Part shown: positions 7,868 to 16,784 of the stretch, piece after piece | Numbering within the stretch: the stretch's first letter is position 1 | How the letters are laid out: each line of letters begins with the position of its first letter | NCBI RefSeq assembly: GCF_013607875.1 | Contig: NZ_VDES01000001.1 | Location: 538,316 to 602,315 of the forward strand | From: Blastomonas ursincola | Lineage (GTDB): Bacteria > Pseudomonadota > Alphaproteobacteria > Sphingomonadales > Sphingomonadaceae | Direction of reading: 5' to 3' | Length of the DNA stretch: 64,000 nucleotides | The notes under the pieces: generated by a model | What the model was told of the DNA's origin: nothing | Databases searched by the model: none | What the model saw: only the letters and a program-made list of their open reading frames with translations | Position numbers and translations under genes: made by a program

Positions 7868-8350
7868 ATGCGGATCACGATCAGACAGAGATTGCTAGTG
7901 CTTGCGGTCGTCGCCTTCGCTGCATTTGATCTTTGGTATTTTGCTAGCCGATCAAGGGACGACACGATGTATATGTTAGCGGAATGGGTGGCATATATGC
8001 CTGCCTTGGAGAAAAGACAGCGCGACGACGAGTCTCAGCTGCTATATTCATCGCATCATTGGGATCCTGCTTATCCCTCTCCGGTAATAGAAGACGGGGT
8101 TCCATATCCGTTACTTCCAAAGATTGCACACAGCTGTAGGGTTCGCGAATACGTTTTTAGTAGTCAGTTCGACGGCCCGCCGCAGATGCCCGACCGCCTA
8201 TTTCTAGGCGCGCTCGATTCCATTCAAGCCAAATGTTTGCAACAGGCAATGCCGAAAGGATACAAGCTGACACGACTTTCGGCTCCGGTTTTCCCACACT
8301 CAGTCGGATGGGCAGAAGGGGATTTGCAGATCCATCTCAATCAAGAATGA
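7868..8350 (+). CDS. Uncharacterised protein with N-terminal membrane anchor
   Basis: A 160-aa protein. Residues 1-27 (basic RITIRQR, then LLVLAVVAFAAFDLWYFA) look like a signal anchor; the rest appears extracytoplasmic, with two cysteines. Base composition is clearly less GC-rich than the neighbouring genes, which suggests transfer. It lies alone between the two copies of an 83-bp repeat. I do not recognise the family; an immunity or host-interaction role would be speculation. Confidence 0.6.
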   Translation: MRITIRQRLLVLAVVAFAAFDLWYFASRSRDDTMYMLAEWVAYMPALEKRQRDDESQLLYSSHHWDPAYPSPVIEDGVPYPLLPKIAHSCRVREYVFSSQFDGPPQMPDRLFLGALDSIQAKCLQQAMPKGYKLTRLSAPVFPHSVGWAEGDLQIHLNQE

Positions 8351-8393
8351 TGACCGAATTCCACCCATTCCCGGTCATGCGCCGGGCCTGAAC

Positions 8394-8476
8394 GCGATCC
8401 CGAAAGCGGCACGGCGGCTTCACCCCGGTCGCGAAAAATTCCTGCCTTTCAGCAAACGACCCCGTTGCGGACGTTC
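8394..8476 (+). repeat. 83-bp dispersed repeat, copy B
   Basis: Begins GCGATCCCGAAAGCGGCACG, imperfect direct copy of 7752-7834. Its end touches the stop codon of the minus-strand gene at 8475. Similar pieces with the CGACCCC...GCGGAC core look like intergenic mosaic repeats of this bacterial group (inference). Confidence 0.65.
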
Positions 8477-8822
8477 AGCGAAACTCGCGCACAACCTCGA
8501 TCTTGCCCACGATGGCGGCATTGAACGCCTCCAGTTCCTCGGCGGGGATCCAATATTCTCGGTGCGCCTTTCCGCCCGCATCTTGAACATCATAGCGACT
8601 AAGAAAATCACGTCGCACCTGAAATTGAGTTACAAACCCTGAACCGCTTTGGGGCACATTCCAATCGCGAGCGATCTTTACCGCATACTCTTCTGTGGTG
8701 ACGGGATAAAAGATCGGCTGTTCTGGCAGGCGAGGCGGGAATGCACTCATGTGTGCCTCTTCAATGAGACGCAATTCGGCTGGGCCGACTGGGCGCCAGA
8801 GAGTGATACAATCGTTGCTCAT
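8475..8822 (-). CDS. ADP-ribosylation/crystallin J1-annotated family protein
   Basis: About 115 aa from the ATG at 8822. The pattern LWRPVGPAELRLIEE, FPPRLPEQPIFYPV, ARDWNVP and REYWIPAEELEAFN matches a small family carried in databases as ADP-ribosylation/crystallin J1, of unproven biochemical function. An open frame continues upstream to a TTG at 8897 and beyond, encoding a segment (CFNRFAYGGIWVES) that does not belong to this family as I know it. It may be the end of another, lost gene. Base composition is lower in GC than host genes. Confidence 0.7.
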   Translation of the reverse strand: MSNDCITLWRPVGPAELRLIEEAHMSAFPPRLPEQPIFYPVTTEEYAVKIARDWNVPQSGSGFVTQFQVRRDFLSRYDVQDAGGKAHREYWIPAEELEAFNAAIVGKIEVVREFR

Positions 8823-8897
8823 CACAATGCTATACAATGGGCCTAGTCCGCTTTCCACCCATATTCCGCCATACGCGAACCGATTGAAGCACTCCAA

Positions 8898-9369
8898 AAG
8901 CCGAAATTCCGGGTCATGTCCGCTTCCGATCAGCGTTGAGTCAGCCCATCAGAGACGTATCCGGCGCAAGCTACGTTTGTGACCAAGTCGCTCCTCCGCT
9001 ACCATTCCTTCAAGACATTCGGTGCACCGACCCTAGCGTCGCAGCTCTCGAGCCGGAGAGGGTCATGATCGATTCGGCCACATGACGGCTGGCCAGCTGC
9101 CGCTGCGCGCCGCTCCCCCGGAAGCTTGGCCAGAGTGCCCACTGCGCGTGCGGTGTTTTTCGACGAACCTCGTGATCAGCCAGCATTCCTGCCATCCGCA
9201 TCGCGGGAGCGCCCCCCAAGATACAAAATAGCGCAGCGATATGCCTGAATTATAACATAATGTCTGGACAGGCGGCTCAGCCTGCCGATAGGCAAAGCGA
9301 CAGGGCGCGGGGCTGATCGGTCGAACCGTGCCGTCATGCGGGTGATGCGGTCATTGACGGGCAATTTTC
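8898..9369. other. Intergenic region
   Basis: No credible gene: short minus-strand frames here are shadows. An AT-rich patch near 9245-9265 (ATTATAACATAATG) may hold the promoter of the gene at 9370. This is the likely transition from prophage-associated DNA to host chromosome. Confidence 0.45.
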
Positions 9370-10791
9370 TTGAGCCAGCCGGATCAAACTGAGCGCAGGC
9401 TCGATGGCTGGAAGGCCATTGCGGGCTATTTTCGCCGCGACCGCACCACCGTGATGCGATGGGCGCGCGAGCGCGACCTGCCCGTGCACCGTTTGCCCGG
9501 CGGCAAGCAGGGTTCGGTCTTCGCCTATGAGCATGAGCTTGCATCCTGGGCCGGGCGTGCGGAGCAGCGCGACCTGGACAGTCCGGCCGATCAGCCACCG
9601 CCGCAGGTTCCGGCTGCAAGCGACCCGCCGCCGCCGAATGCCGTGTCTTCGAGCGTCGCCCCTTCCCCGGCAGCGCGCGGGGGCAAACGCCTTTTCGTCG
9701 GTGCAAGCGTGGTCATCGCCATCGGCGCGCTGGTCGTTGCGACCGTCATGCTGACTGACATGCTCGCGCCTGGCCCGTCGCCGATCGAGCGGGCCGCAGC
9801 CCTGCCGCACAACAAGACCGTTACCGACGATTATGTCGCCGCGCGCGACCTGTGGGCACGGCGCACCCCCGAGGACCTGCGCCGTGCCATCGCGCTGTAC
9901 GAAAAGGTGATCGCCGCGGACAAGGATTTCGCCCCGGCCTATGCGGGCCTGGCCGAGGCATGGCTGATCTATCGCGAATATGGCGCGGCGACCGAAAGCC
10001 GGGCGTACAGCGCCGCCAAGTCGGCGGTCGAACAGGCGCTCGCGCTCGACAACCAGCTCGCGGCGGCGCATCGCGCCAACGGCTTCATCCAGTATTGGTG
10101 GAGCTACGATGCGCAGCGATCGGTCGATTCCTTCCGCCGTGCGCTCGCGCTCGACCCGCGCGACGGGCTGACCCATTTCTGGTACGCCAATGTCCTGTCC
10201 GATCTCGGCCAGGATGCCGCCGCGCAGCGCGAATATGATACCGCGCAGCTGCTGCTGCCCGGAACCCCCGCCATCGCTGTCGAGCGCGCCTGTGCGCACT
10301 GGCAGGCGGGGCGCGACCGGCGCGCGGTGATGGAGCTGGAGCAACTGCAGTCGCAATATCCTTCGGACGCCACCATCCGCAACTGCCTGGCCTGGGCGCA
10401 TATCTCGCGCGGCGACATCAAGGCCTATGCGCGTGAATATCGCGCGCTGGCGGCGCTGCGCGGGGTACCCGAGATGAAGCGCCTGTCTACCCAGCTCGAT
10501 GCTGCCATCGAGCGCAATCCGTCCACGGCGCATCTGGTCCTAGTCGCCGAGGCGCGACGCGAATTTGCCGAGGGCGAGCGCAAGACCCGCATGACGCCCG
10601 CCTTCCACGCCTCGTGCATGGGTGACCGCGCGACCCTGGTGACCCTGCTCAAGCAGGCAGCGACGCTGGGCGAGCGCTGGTATTCGGCAACGCTGAACAA
10701 GCGCATCGCGGAAAAGTGGCGCGGCGATGCCGAGGTGCAGCGGCTGCTGCGCAAGGTGGTCATCGCGACACCCAGGGTCGATCTGTCCTGA
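9370..10791 (+). CDS. Membrane-anchored HTH-TPR protein
   Basis: A 473-aa protein. The N-terminal 55 residues contain LDGWKAIAGYFRRDRTTVMRWARERDLPV in an excisionase/MerR-like HTH pattern. A Pro-rich linker is followed by one membrane segment (about 110-130, VGASVVIAIGALVVATVML) and a TPR-rich outer domain (about 165-330; FAPAYAGLAEAW, AAAHRANGFIQYWW, DGLTHFWYANVLSDLG). The start is TTG, because an in-frame TGA lies five codons upstream and no ATG intervenes. The arrangement suggests a DNA-binding regulator anchored in the membrane; the signal is unknown. Confidence 0.75.
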   Translation: MSQPDQTERRLDGWKAIAGYFRRDRTTVMRWARERDLPVHRLPGGKQGSVFAYEHELASWAGRAEQRDLDSPADQPPPQVPAASDPPPPNAVSSSVAPSPAARGGKRLFVGASVVIAIGALVVATVMLTDMLAPGPSPIERAAALPHNKTVTDDYVAARDLWARRTPEDLRRAIALYEKVIAADKDFAPAYAGLAEAWLIYREYGAATESRAYSAAKSAVEQALALDNQLAAAHRANGFIQYWWSYDAQRSVDSFRRALALDPRDGLTHFWYANVLSDLGQDAAAQREYDTAQLLLPGTPAIAVERACAHWQAGRDRRAVMELEQLQSQYPSDATIRNCLAWAHISRGDIKAYAREYRALAALRGVPEMKRLSTQLDAAIERNPSTAHLVLVAEARREFAEGERKTRMTPAFHASCMGDRATLVTLLKQAATLGERWYSATLNKRIAEKWRGDAEVQRLLRKVVIATPRVDLS

Positions 10792-10997
10792 TGTAACGCC
10801 ACGCCGGGCGATATATCTGCGATTTCCCGTCATTTGCGACAATATGCCACAGCCGCGATAGGCATCATCGCGCCTAGACTGGTAGCGGTCTGATCGACGG
10901 TGTGCGGGGTAATTCGTCGACCCAAAACGGCTGCTGGCCAACCTTCGTGCCCGCGCATCGGCGATCAGGCCACCGATGATCCCTTGTGGAGCGATCC

Positions 10998-11396
10998 ATG
11001 GCGCGAACCTGGCTGGTCCTGCTGCTGATTCTGGCGGTGGCAGCGCTCGCGCTCATGGTGCCGCGTGGAACGGCGCGCGCGCAGCGGCTGGAATTTGCCT
11101 CGCCCAGCGATACAGCCCTCAAGGGCAGTGTACACCGCGTACAGGCCGATCTCGCCCGCAATGTCGATAGCTGGCACGGCGCGCGCGATTGCGGTTCGCC
11201 GGCCCGAGCCCGCGCCGCGCTCAAGCCCGCGCTCGCGCAATGGCTCGGCCGCCGGATGACCGATCGCCCCATGCAGCGGCTGGCGCGCTGGGGCTATCAT
11301 TCGGGTGAGATCTGGCACGAGGCGCAGGTGATCGAAGGCCAGCCGCAATGCCGCGCCGGCTTCCGCCGCGTTATCGCCTTTGCGGAATTTCGCTAG
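10998..11396 (+). CDS. Small secreted protein, unknown function
   Basis: About 132 aa from the ATG at 10998 (a GTG at 10986 is possible). Residues 1-30 (MARTWLVLLLILAVAALALM) form a signal peptide. Two cysteines (in ARDCGSP and PQCRAGF) could pair after export. No family recognised. It lies upstream of another exported protein on the same strand. Confidence 0.6.
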   Translation: MARTWLVLLLILAVAALALMVPRGTARAQRLEFASPSDTALKGSVHRVQADLARNVDSWHGARDCGSPARARAALKPALAQWLGRRMTDRPMQRLARWGYHSGEIWHEAQVIEGQPQCRAGFRRVIAFAEFR

Positions 11397-11481
11397 AGCC
11401 GTGCTGGTGTGACGACTGGCATTGCAGCGTCATGGGATTCTGGCAGAGTTGGCGCCTCGCTCAACCTGCTGCCAGGAGACG

Positions 11482-12216
11482 ATGATGCTGCCCACCTTTG
11501 CACCCCGCGCGCTTGCGCCTGTTGCCCTCGCCGTCTGCCTAATCGGGTCGAGCCTCGCTGCCCAGGGGACACCGAGCCTGACGCTGTTCAACGGCGAAGG
11601 TCTTGACGGGGCCGCCGTCACGGTGCGCAGCGATGTCGCCAACCTGCAGGACGTGCCGGCCGGCGAAGGCTTTGATGGAACGGCAAACGATTATGCCTTC
11701 TCGCTCAGGGCCGAAGGACTTTGGCTGGTATGCATGGATGCGGGCTTCCGCACGCGCTGCCGCGAGGTGTCGGGCGAGGTGCAGACGCTCGGAGAGGATG
11801 GCGGTTCGATCAGCTCGGTGCGCTATCTGGGCCCTTCTGCTCAGATGCCGGGCCGCGGCAGGCCCCCCGGCACCCCCGGCCAAAGCGTCATGCAACCATC
11901 CGCTGACGCCGCGCCGATGTTCAACACGGACCTGTTCGGCAGTGACCTGCGCGAAATCATCTACGACCGGCCGGGAATGGACTGGAAAAGCTGCAAGGCG
12001 GCGTGCGACGATGAGCGGCAATGCCGGGCCTGGACCTATGTCGTCCCCGGCCGAACCGAACATGGCGAATGCTTCCTGAAAGAGGCCGTGCCCGAGCCGT
12101 CGGAAAGCGAATGCTGCGTTTCGGGAATCAAGCGTGCGAAGACACAAACGGGGTCGCTGGCGCTGCCGGCCGAATTGCCGCATGCACACAGGCGACGCAG
12201 CGACCGGCGCGACTAG
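11482..12216 (+). CDS. Exported protein with beta/gamma-crystallin-like and PAN/apple domains
   Basis: About 244 aa, with start set by a GGAGA site just before the double ATG at 11482/11485. A signal peptide (LAPVALAVCLIGSSLAAQ) is followed by a beta/gamma-crystallin-like domain (LTLFNGEGLDGAAVTVRSDV to SISSVRYLG, about residues 30-115). The C-terminal PAN/apple domain is rich in paired cysteines (WKSCKAACDDERQCRAWTYV, GECFLK, ECCVSGI). Both domain types bind ligands outside the cell, calcium or carbohydrate/protein respectively, so an envelope binding role is likely. Confidence 0.7.
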   Translation: MMLPTFAPRALAPVALAVCLIGSSLAAQGTPSLTLFNGEGLDGAAVTVRSDVANLQDVPAGEGFDGTANDYAFSLRAEGLWLVCMDAGFRTRCREVSGEVQTLGEDGGSISSVRYLGPSAQMPGRGRPPGTPGQSVMQPSADAAPMFNTDLFGSDLREIIYDRPGMDWKSCKAACDDERQCRAWTYVVPGRTEHGECFLKEAVPEPSESECCVSGIKRAKTQTGSLALPAELPHAHRRRSDRRD

Positions 12217-12229
12217 GACCGCCTACCGG

Positions 12230-13201
12230 TCAGGCCTGCGCCAGCAGCTTCTCGCTCATTTCCCACAGCCGTTCGGCGCTGTCCTGGTCGACCGCGTGCG
12301 GCTCGACATCGCGATAGCGCACCGGCTGCTCGCCAGAGAGCCCAGCGATGTTGCAATCCTCGCAATAAACCCCGCCCTTGCCTTCGAGCAGCGGGCTAGT
12401 CGCCGCCCAGAGCGTGGTCGTGCAGCCCTGGCTCGGCGTCTTGAACATGGCGCGGGCGCCGTCGGAAATCTCGCCCTGTTCGTTGAGCCAGCCGAGCACG
12501 ATCATTTCCTCGGTCGGCAGATGGCGCTGCAGCGGGGTGAAGATACCGCCCGGATGCACCGCGAAAGCCTCGCCGCCGCTCTCCTTCAACCGCGCATTCA
12601 TGCCCAGTGCGAACAGGCTGTTGGCGGTCTTGGACTGGCCATAGGCCTTCCACTTGTCATAGCTGCCATCGGTCCAGTTGGGATCGTCCCAGCGGATATC
12701 CGAAAGCTTGTGCCCGGTGGAAGACAGCGCCACCACCCGCGCATTCTCCGTTCGCTGGATCAGCGGCAGCAAGGTCGTCGCCAGCGCAAAATGGCCCATA
12801 TGGTTGGTGCCGAACTGCAGCTCCCAGCCCGGCCCCACCCGCATTTCCGGACAGGCCATGACGCCAGCATTATTGATCAGCAGATCGAGCGCCGTGTTGT
12901 CGGAGGCAAAGCCGAGTGCGAACCGCTTGACCGATGCGATATCGGCCAGGTCCATCAGCGCGATGCGGATATCGCCGGGCATGCCTGCCAGCGCCGCATT
13001 GGCCTTTTCGGTATCGCGCGCAGGGACCGTGACCGCTGCGCCCGCTGCCGCCAGCGCGCGCACCGTTTCCAGCCCGATCCCCGAATAGCCGCCGGTGACG
13101 ATGGCCACCTTGCCCTTGAGATCGATGCCCGCCAGCACCTCATGCGGTTCGCTGTGGCGACCGAAGGGGGAATCGACGGGCTTCTGGTGGTCGGCGATCA
13201 T
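12230..13201 (-). CDS. Short-chain dehydrogenase/reductase
   Basis: NAD(P)-dependent oxidoreductase, 323 aa from the ATG at 13201, which has an AAGGAG site 8 nt upstream. The Rossmann motif TGGYSGIG lies at residues 36-43, NNAG at 110-113, the catalytic serines at 160-161 and YGQSK (Y187, K191) follow. The long C-terminal part resembles retinol dehydrogenase/WW-oxidoreductase-like members. Substrate unknown. It is 31 nt downstream of the alanine dehydrogenase gene on the same strand and may share its transcript. Confidence 0.9.
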   Translation of the reverse strand: MIADHQKPVDSPFGRHSEPHEVLAGIDLKGKVAIVTGGYSGIGLETVRALAAAGAAVTVPARDTEKANAALAGMPGDIRIALMDLADIASVKRFALGFASDNTALDLLINNAGVMACPEMRVGPGWELQFGTNHMGHFALATTLLPLIQRTENARVVALSSTGHKLSDIRWDDPNWTDGSYDKWKAYGQSKTANSLFALGMNARLKESGGEAFAVHPGGIFTPLQRHLPTEEMIVLGWLNEQGEISDGARAMFKTPSQGCTTTLWAATSPLLEGKGGVYCEDCNIAGLSGEQPVRYRDVEPHAVDQDSAERLWEMSEKLLAQA

Positions 13202-13232
13202 CGGCGGCTCTCCTTGCGCGCTTTGCAGCGCT

Positions 13233-14348
13233 TCAGGCGAGCGCCTCTTCGAGCGGACAATAGGCATAACCCAGGTCATCCGCCACTGCCTTGTAGGTCA
13301 CCCGCCCGTTCCAGACGTTGAGGCCTGCCGCCAGGTGCGGATCGCTGCGCAGCGCGTCCTTCCAGCCCTTGTCGGCCATGCGCAGCATGTGCGGCAGGGT
13401 GACGTTGTTGAGCGCATAGGTGCTGGTGCGCGCCACCGCGCCCGGCATGTTGGCCACCGCATAATGCACGATGCCGTCGACCACATAGGTAGGATCGGCA
13501 TGGGTGGTGGCATGGCTGGTCTCGAAGCACCCGCCTTGGTCGATCGCGACATCGACCAGCACCGCGCCAGGCTTCATCGTGCCCAGCATCTCGCGCGTTA
13601 CCAGCTTGGGCGCGGCGGCGCCGGGGATCAGCACCGCGCCGATCACGAGATCGGCATTGGCGACGCTATCGGCGACGTTGGACACATTGGCAAAGCGCGT
13701 CTTGGCGCGCGCCTCGAAATAATAGCCGAGTTTCTCGAGCACCTCGGGGTTGCGGTCGAGGATCGTCACGTCCGCGCCCAGCCCTGCCGCCATCTGCGCC
13801 GCATTGAAGCCGACCACGCCGCCGCCGATCACGCACACATTACCCGGCAGCACGCCCGGAACCCCGCCGAGCAGGATGCCGCGCCCGCCATGCGCCTTTT
13901 CGAGCGCCGTCGCGCCCGCCTGGATCGACATGCGCCCGGCAACCTGGCTCATTGGCTTGAGCAGCGGAAGACCGCCGCTGGCATCGGTCACCGTCTCATA
14001 GGCGATGCACACCGCCTTGGAATCGACCAGATCCTTCGTCTGCTCCGGATCGGGCGCGAGGTGCAGATAGGTGAACAGGATCTGTCCTTCGCGCAGCATC
14101 GCGCGCTCGATGGACTGCGGCTCCTTGACCTTCACCACCATCTCGCATTCGGCAAAGATTTCGGCGGCAGTCTCGATCAGCTTCGCGCCAGCGCGCTGAT
14201 AATCGCTGTCCTTGGCACCGATGCCCAGGCCCGCGCCCGACTGCACCCATACCTCGTGCCCGTGCTGCACCAGTTCGCGGGCGCTTTCGGGCGTCATGCC
14301 GACGCGATATTCGTGGTTCTTGATTTCCTTGACGGTGCCAACGCGCAT
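13233..14348 (-). CDS. ald: Alanine dehydrogenase
   Basis: Interconverts L-alanine and pyruvate plus ammonia with NAD. The length of 371 aa is standard. The N-terminal motif [20 protein letters not shown] is diagnostic, K75 (in VKVKEPQ) and H96 (in YLHLAPD) occupy the substrate-binding positions, and the NAD-binding GGGVVG lies at 175-180. An AGGAG site precedes the ATG. Complete and apparently functional. Confidence 0.97.
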   Translation of the reverse strand: MRVGTVKEIKNHEYRVGMTPESARELVQHGHEVWVQSGAGLGIGAKDSDYQRAGAKLIETAAEIFAECEMVVKVKEPQSIERAMLREGQILFTYLHLAPDPEQTKDLVDSKAVCIAYETVTDASGGLPLLKPMSQVAGRMSIQAGATALEKAHGGRGILLGGVPGVLPGNVCVIGGGVVGFNAAQMAAGLGADVTILDRNPEVLEKLGYYFEARAKTRFANVSNVADSVANADLVIGAVLIPGAAAPKLVTREMLGTMKPGAVLVDVAIDQGGCFETSHATTHADPTYVVDGIVHYAVANMPGAVARTSTYALNNVTLPHMLRMADKGWKDALRSDPHLAAGLNVWNGRVTYKAVADDLGYAYCPLEEALA

Positions 14349-14433
14349 GACAGTCTTCTCCTGCTGGTTGTGTTTGTCCCGCCCTTTACTCCTGCCTGCG
14401 ATCCTCCGCGACCAGTTTTGTTATTTTATTACT

Positions 14434-15399
14434 TTATTGCGTAATTTTCCGAATCGGAACCGGAATATTGCAGATATCCGCGCCGCCAGCAGGGATATTG
14501 AAAAAGGCGTCCTTCCGGTTCGCCCGCGCACGCGCATAGGCGACAAACGACTCGCTGCTGCTGTTCAGATATTCGAGCCTCGGCCGCTCGGCTTCGGGCA
14601 ACTCGGTGGCCAACCGCACCGATCGGATGACGGTCCGCTCTTCGGGGCTTTCATAGAAACCTAGCGCACCGGTACCGCGCGGCAGGCTCGACATGTGCTC
14701 GATCCCCTCGACCACGCGCCCGACCAAAGCGATATTGCGGTCCAGATGCCGCGGCGCATGACCGATCACGGTGTAGAGTTCTGCGCCAGATCCAGTGTCG
14801 GGAGACAGGTTGCGACCGACGCCAACCATGCCGTAGCAATGGACGGGCCAGACATGATCGTCGTTGCCGGCGAGCGGCCAGCCACCGGAGAAACCCAGCG
14901 CCTTGGCATAGGCGTCAGGACCCGTCCAAGGCTCGGAACCGCTGTTACCGGCAGCGATGTTCACGCCCTTTCGATCGAACACATATTCGCCTTCCGGCAC
15001 CTTGGCGATTCCCGCAGGCAGCGGCTTGGCCTTGGCCTCGTCCTCCGCATCGGGATCGCCCCATTGCACGACATAATTGTCCTGCACGCGCACGATCGCG
15101 GCGTCGTCCCACCAGTGCACGGCTGCCAGTTTGCGGATATTGCTAACCCAGCCGCTGCTGAAGGGCGCGGGCATCAGCTGGATGACCACGCGGCGCGGCC
15201 TGCCCTTCGCATCGGGCGCAAGGTCCATCACCAGCAGATCGTCCGCCGGGATACGCGCCCAGTCGCCTTGCGGCGCGGCGGCGATAATGTCTCCCGGCCC
15301 CGGATTGGCCGGCGGCGGCTCGCTGGCGGCCAGCAGGGTCAGGGGCAAGAGCGATGCGGCGAAACGCAGGGCGGTGGAGCGGAGTCGGGTGGCTGTCAT
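14434..15399 (-). CDS. Exported cyclophilin-type peptidyl-prolyl isomerase
   Basis: Periplasmic protein-folding enzyme, about 321 aa from the ATG at 15399. A signal peptide (LRFAASLLPLTLLAAS) is followed by a cyclophilin-like fold recognisable from VVIQLMPAPFSSGWVSNIRKL, VQDNYVVQWGDP, CYGMVGVGR and the late RNIALVGRVVEGIEHM. It is longer than minimal cyclophilins because of a proline-rich N-terminal stretch and an extended C-terminus. In-frame sequence upstream of 15399 is GC-rich and lacks a ribosome site, so the longer frame was not used. Confidence 0.85.
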   Translation of the reverse strand: MTATRLRSTALRFAASLLPLTLLAASEPPPANPGPGDIIAAAPQGDWARIPADDLLVMDLAPDAKGRPRRVVIQLMPAPFSSGWVSNIRKLAAVHWWDDAAIVRVQDNYVVQWGDPDAEDEAKAKPLPAGIAKVPEGEYVFDRKGVNIAAGNSGSEPWTGPDAYAKALGFSGGWPLAGNDDHVWPVHCYGMVGVGRNLSPDTGSGAELYTVIGHAPRHLDRNIALVGRVVEGIEHMSSLPRGTGALGFYESPEERTVIRSVRLATELPEAERPRLEYLNSSSESFVAYARARANRKDAFFNIPAGGADICNIPVPIRKITQ

Positions 15400-15476
15400 G
15401 GCGCGGACGCTAACATGGCGCACCGGCTTGCGAAACCGCCGTCCGCCGTGCAAGCTGCAGGCGCGTATCGAGGGGG

Positions 15477-16121
15477 ATGGGCATGACTGGGGCAGACGAG
15501 GAATACGACGACACGCCGCTGGCACTGCGCAATAGCCGCACCACGCTCGACCGGTTGCTCGACGAGATGATTGAACAGCCCGAAAACCTGCCATCGATCG
15601 CCGAACGCATCCACCAGGTGTTCGGGGAAACCCGCGCGGTCATGGTGCTCGACATGAGCGGCTTTTCGCGCACCACCCAGCGCCATGGCGTCGCCGCCTT
15701 CCTGCTGATGGTGCACCAGATGAAGCGCCTCGCGCTGCCCGAGATCGAGGATCATGGCGGGCTGCTGATCAAGGCCGAGGCCGACAACCTCTATTGCCTG
15801 TTCGATGATACCGACGACGCGGTGCGCGCCGCGCGCGGCATCATGCGTCAGCTGAACGCCGCCAACATGGTGCTGCCCGAGGAACGCAAGCTCTATGCGT
15901 CGATCGGCATCGGCTATGGGCAGGTGCTCAACATCGACGACGAGGATGTTTTCGGCGACGAGATGAACCTGACGTGCAAGCTGGGCGAGGATGTCGCGCA
16001 ACGCAGCGAGATCCTCCTGACCGAGGGCGCCCGCGCGACGCTGACGCTCAAGCATGTCGAGACCCGGCCCGAACAGGTCAGCATTTCGGGCCTCGTGCTG
16101 GGCTATCACGTCGTCTCCTGA
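15477..16121 (+). CDS. Class III adenylate/guanylate cyclase-domain protein
   Basis: Soluble 214-aa protein with a nucleotidyl cyclase catalytic domain: VMVLDMSGFSR (metal-binding D59), LLIKAEADNLYCLF (K99, D103), IGIGYGQVL and FGDEMNLTCKLGEDVA. The last motif replaces the usual N-x-A-A-R with NLTCKLG, so activity and nucleotide choice are uncertain. Divergent from the isomerase gene with 77 bp between them. Confidence 0.8.
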   Translation: MGMTGADEEYDDTPLALRNSRTTLDRLLDEMIEQPENLPSIAERIHQVFGETRAVMVLDMSGFSRTTQRHGVAAFLLMVHQMKRLALPEIEDHGGLLIKAEADNLYCLFDDTDDAVRAARGIMRQLNAANMVLPEERKLYASIGIGYGQVLNIDDEDVFGDEMNLTCKLGEDVAQRSEILLTEGARATLTLKHVETRPEQVSISGLVLGYHVVS

Positions 16122-16195
16122 GCGCGCCTCTCCCGTGCAAACACCGCTTGCGCGGTGCACCGCTTGGATATAGGGGGTCGCCTTCCAGGACATGC

Positions 16196-16286
16196 GGAGC
16201 GGTGGCCGAGTGGTCGAAGGCGCTCGCCTGGAAAGTGAGTATACGTCAAAAGCGTATCGAGGGTTCGAATCCCTCCCGCTCCGCCA
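16196..16286 (+). tRNA. tRNA-Ser (anticodon GGA), CCA encoded
   Basis: Acceptor stem GGAGCGG pairs with CCGCTCC. The D-arm GGCCGAGTGG, anticodon stem CTCGC/GTGAG with loop CTGGAAA (anticodon GGA), long variable arm and T-loop GGTTCGAATCC are all present, and GCCA ends the gene. The prophage cargo begins about 500 bp downstream. A tRNA is a common integration site, but I found no second copy of its 3' end in the window. Confidence 0.97.
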
Positions 16287-16743
16287 TTATCCTGTCGCGA
16301 ACTCTGAGCGACGCGCCTTGGGCGCCGGATTTCTACCAAGTTTCAAAGGGGTTTGCTGAAGCCGACCGAACCTCGGAGACTGGCGAAGCGTTGAATTTCG
16401 GTCTCTGAACGGCTTTCGTCTCTAACCGAGCGAACCTCGTCCAGCCCGGTTCGGCTTCGCGAAAGCCAGCGTTTTCAGCCAGTTCCGTCCATCGGATCGG
16501 CGCACCTTCTGCGGCCGTTCTCCCGGCTGGCGTCGCCAGCCAGAGAACGCGCGGTAGGCATAGCCAGGCGCGCGCGTTCGTAGCGCTGCGACAAGCTTAC
16601 TTTATGGGCGGGTTGTCGATGTGGGCGTGCAGCAACACTCGTCTCGGCGTGAAGGGTTCACGAGGTCCTTGACATTTGGGCGCTAACCTCGCAAATATCG
16701 TATCGAGTTCACTGCCTATCGGCTTTGAACCAATCGAGGCTTC
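16287..16743. other. Intergenic region downstream of tRNA-Ser
   Basis: About 460 bp with no supportable gene or clear repeat of the tRNA end. It contains local inverted repeats such as CCCGGCTGGCGTCGCCAGCC near 16530. The host/prophage boundary probably lies in or near this stretch but cannot be fixed. Confidence 0.4.
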
Positions 16744-16784
16744 GGGCGCTGAGCCAGCATGGCAAATCAGCGCCCAAATTTTTT
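16744..16784 (+). terminator. Rho-independent terminator candidate
   Basis: GGGCGCTGA (16744-16752) pairs with TCAGCGCCC (16767-16775), followed by AAATTTTTT. It faces the plus strand and lies exactly at the end of the minus-strand gene at 16784, so it may separate the two directions. Confidence 0.65.

Noticed and set aside
12134-14444. Two long plus-strand frames (395 and 449 codons)
   Set aside because: They run opposite the short-chain dehydrogenase and alanine dehydrogenase genes and encode no recognisable protein.
16196-16286. tRNA-Ser as proven attachment site
   Set aside because: No second copy of the tRNA 3' end was found in the window, and the recombinase is of the serine type.
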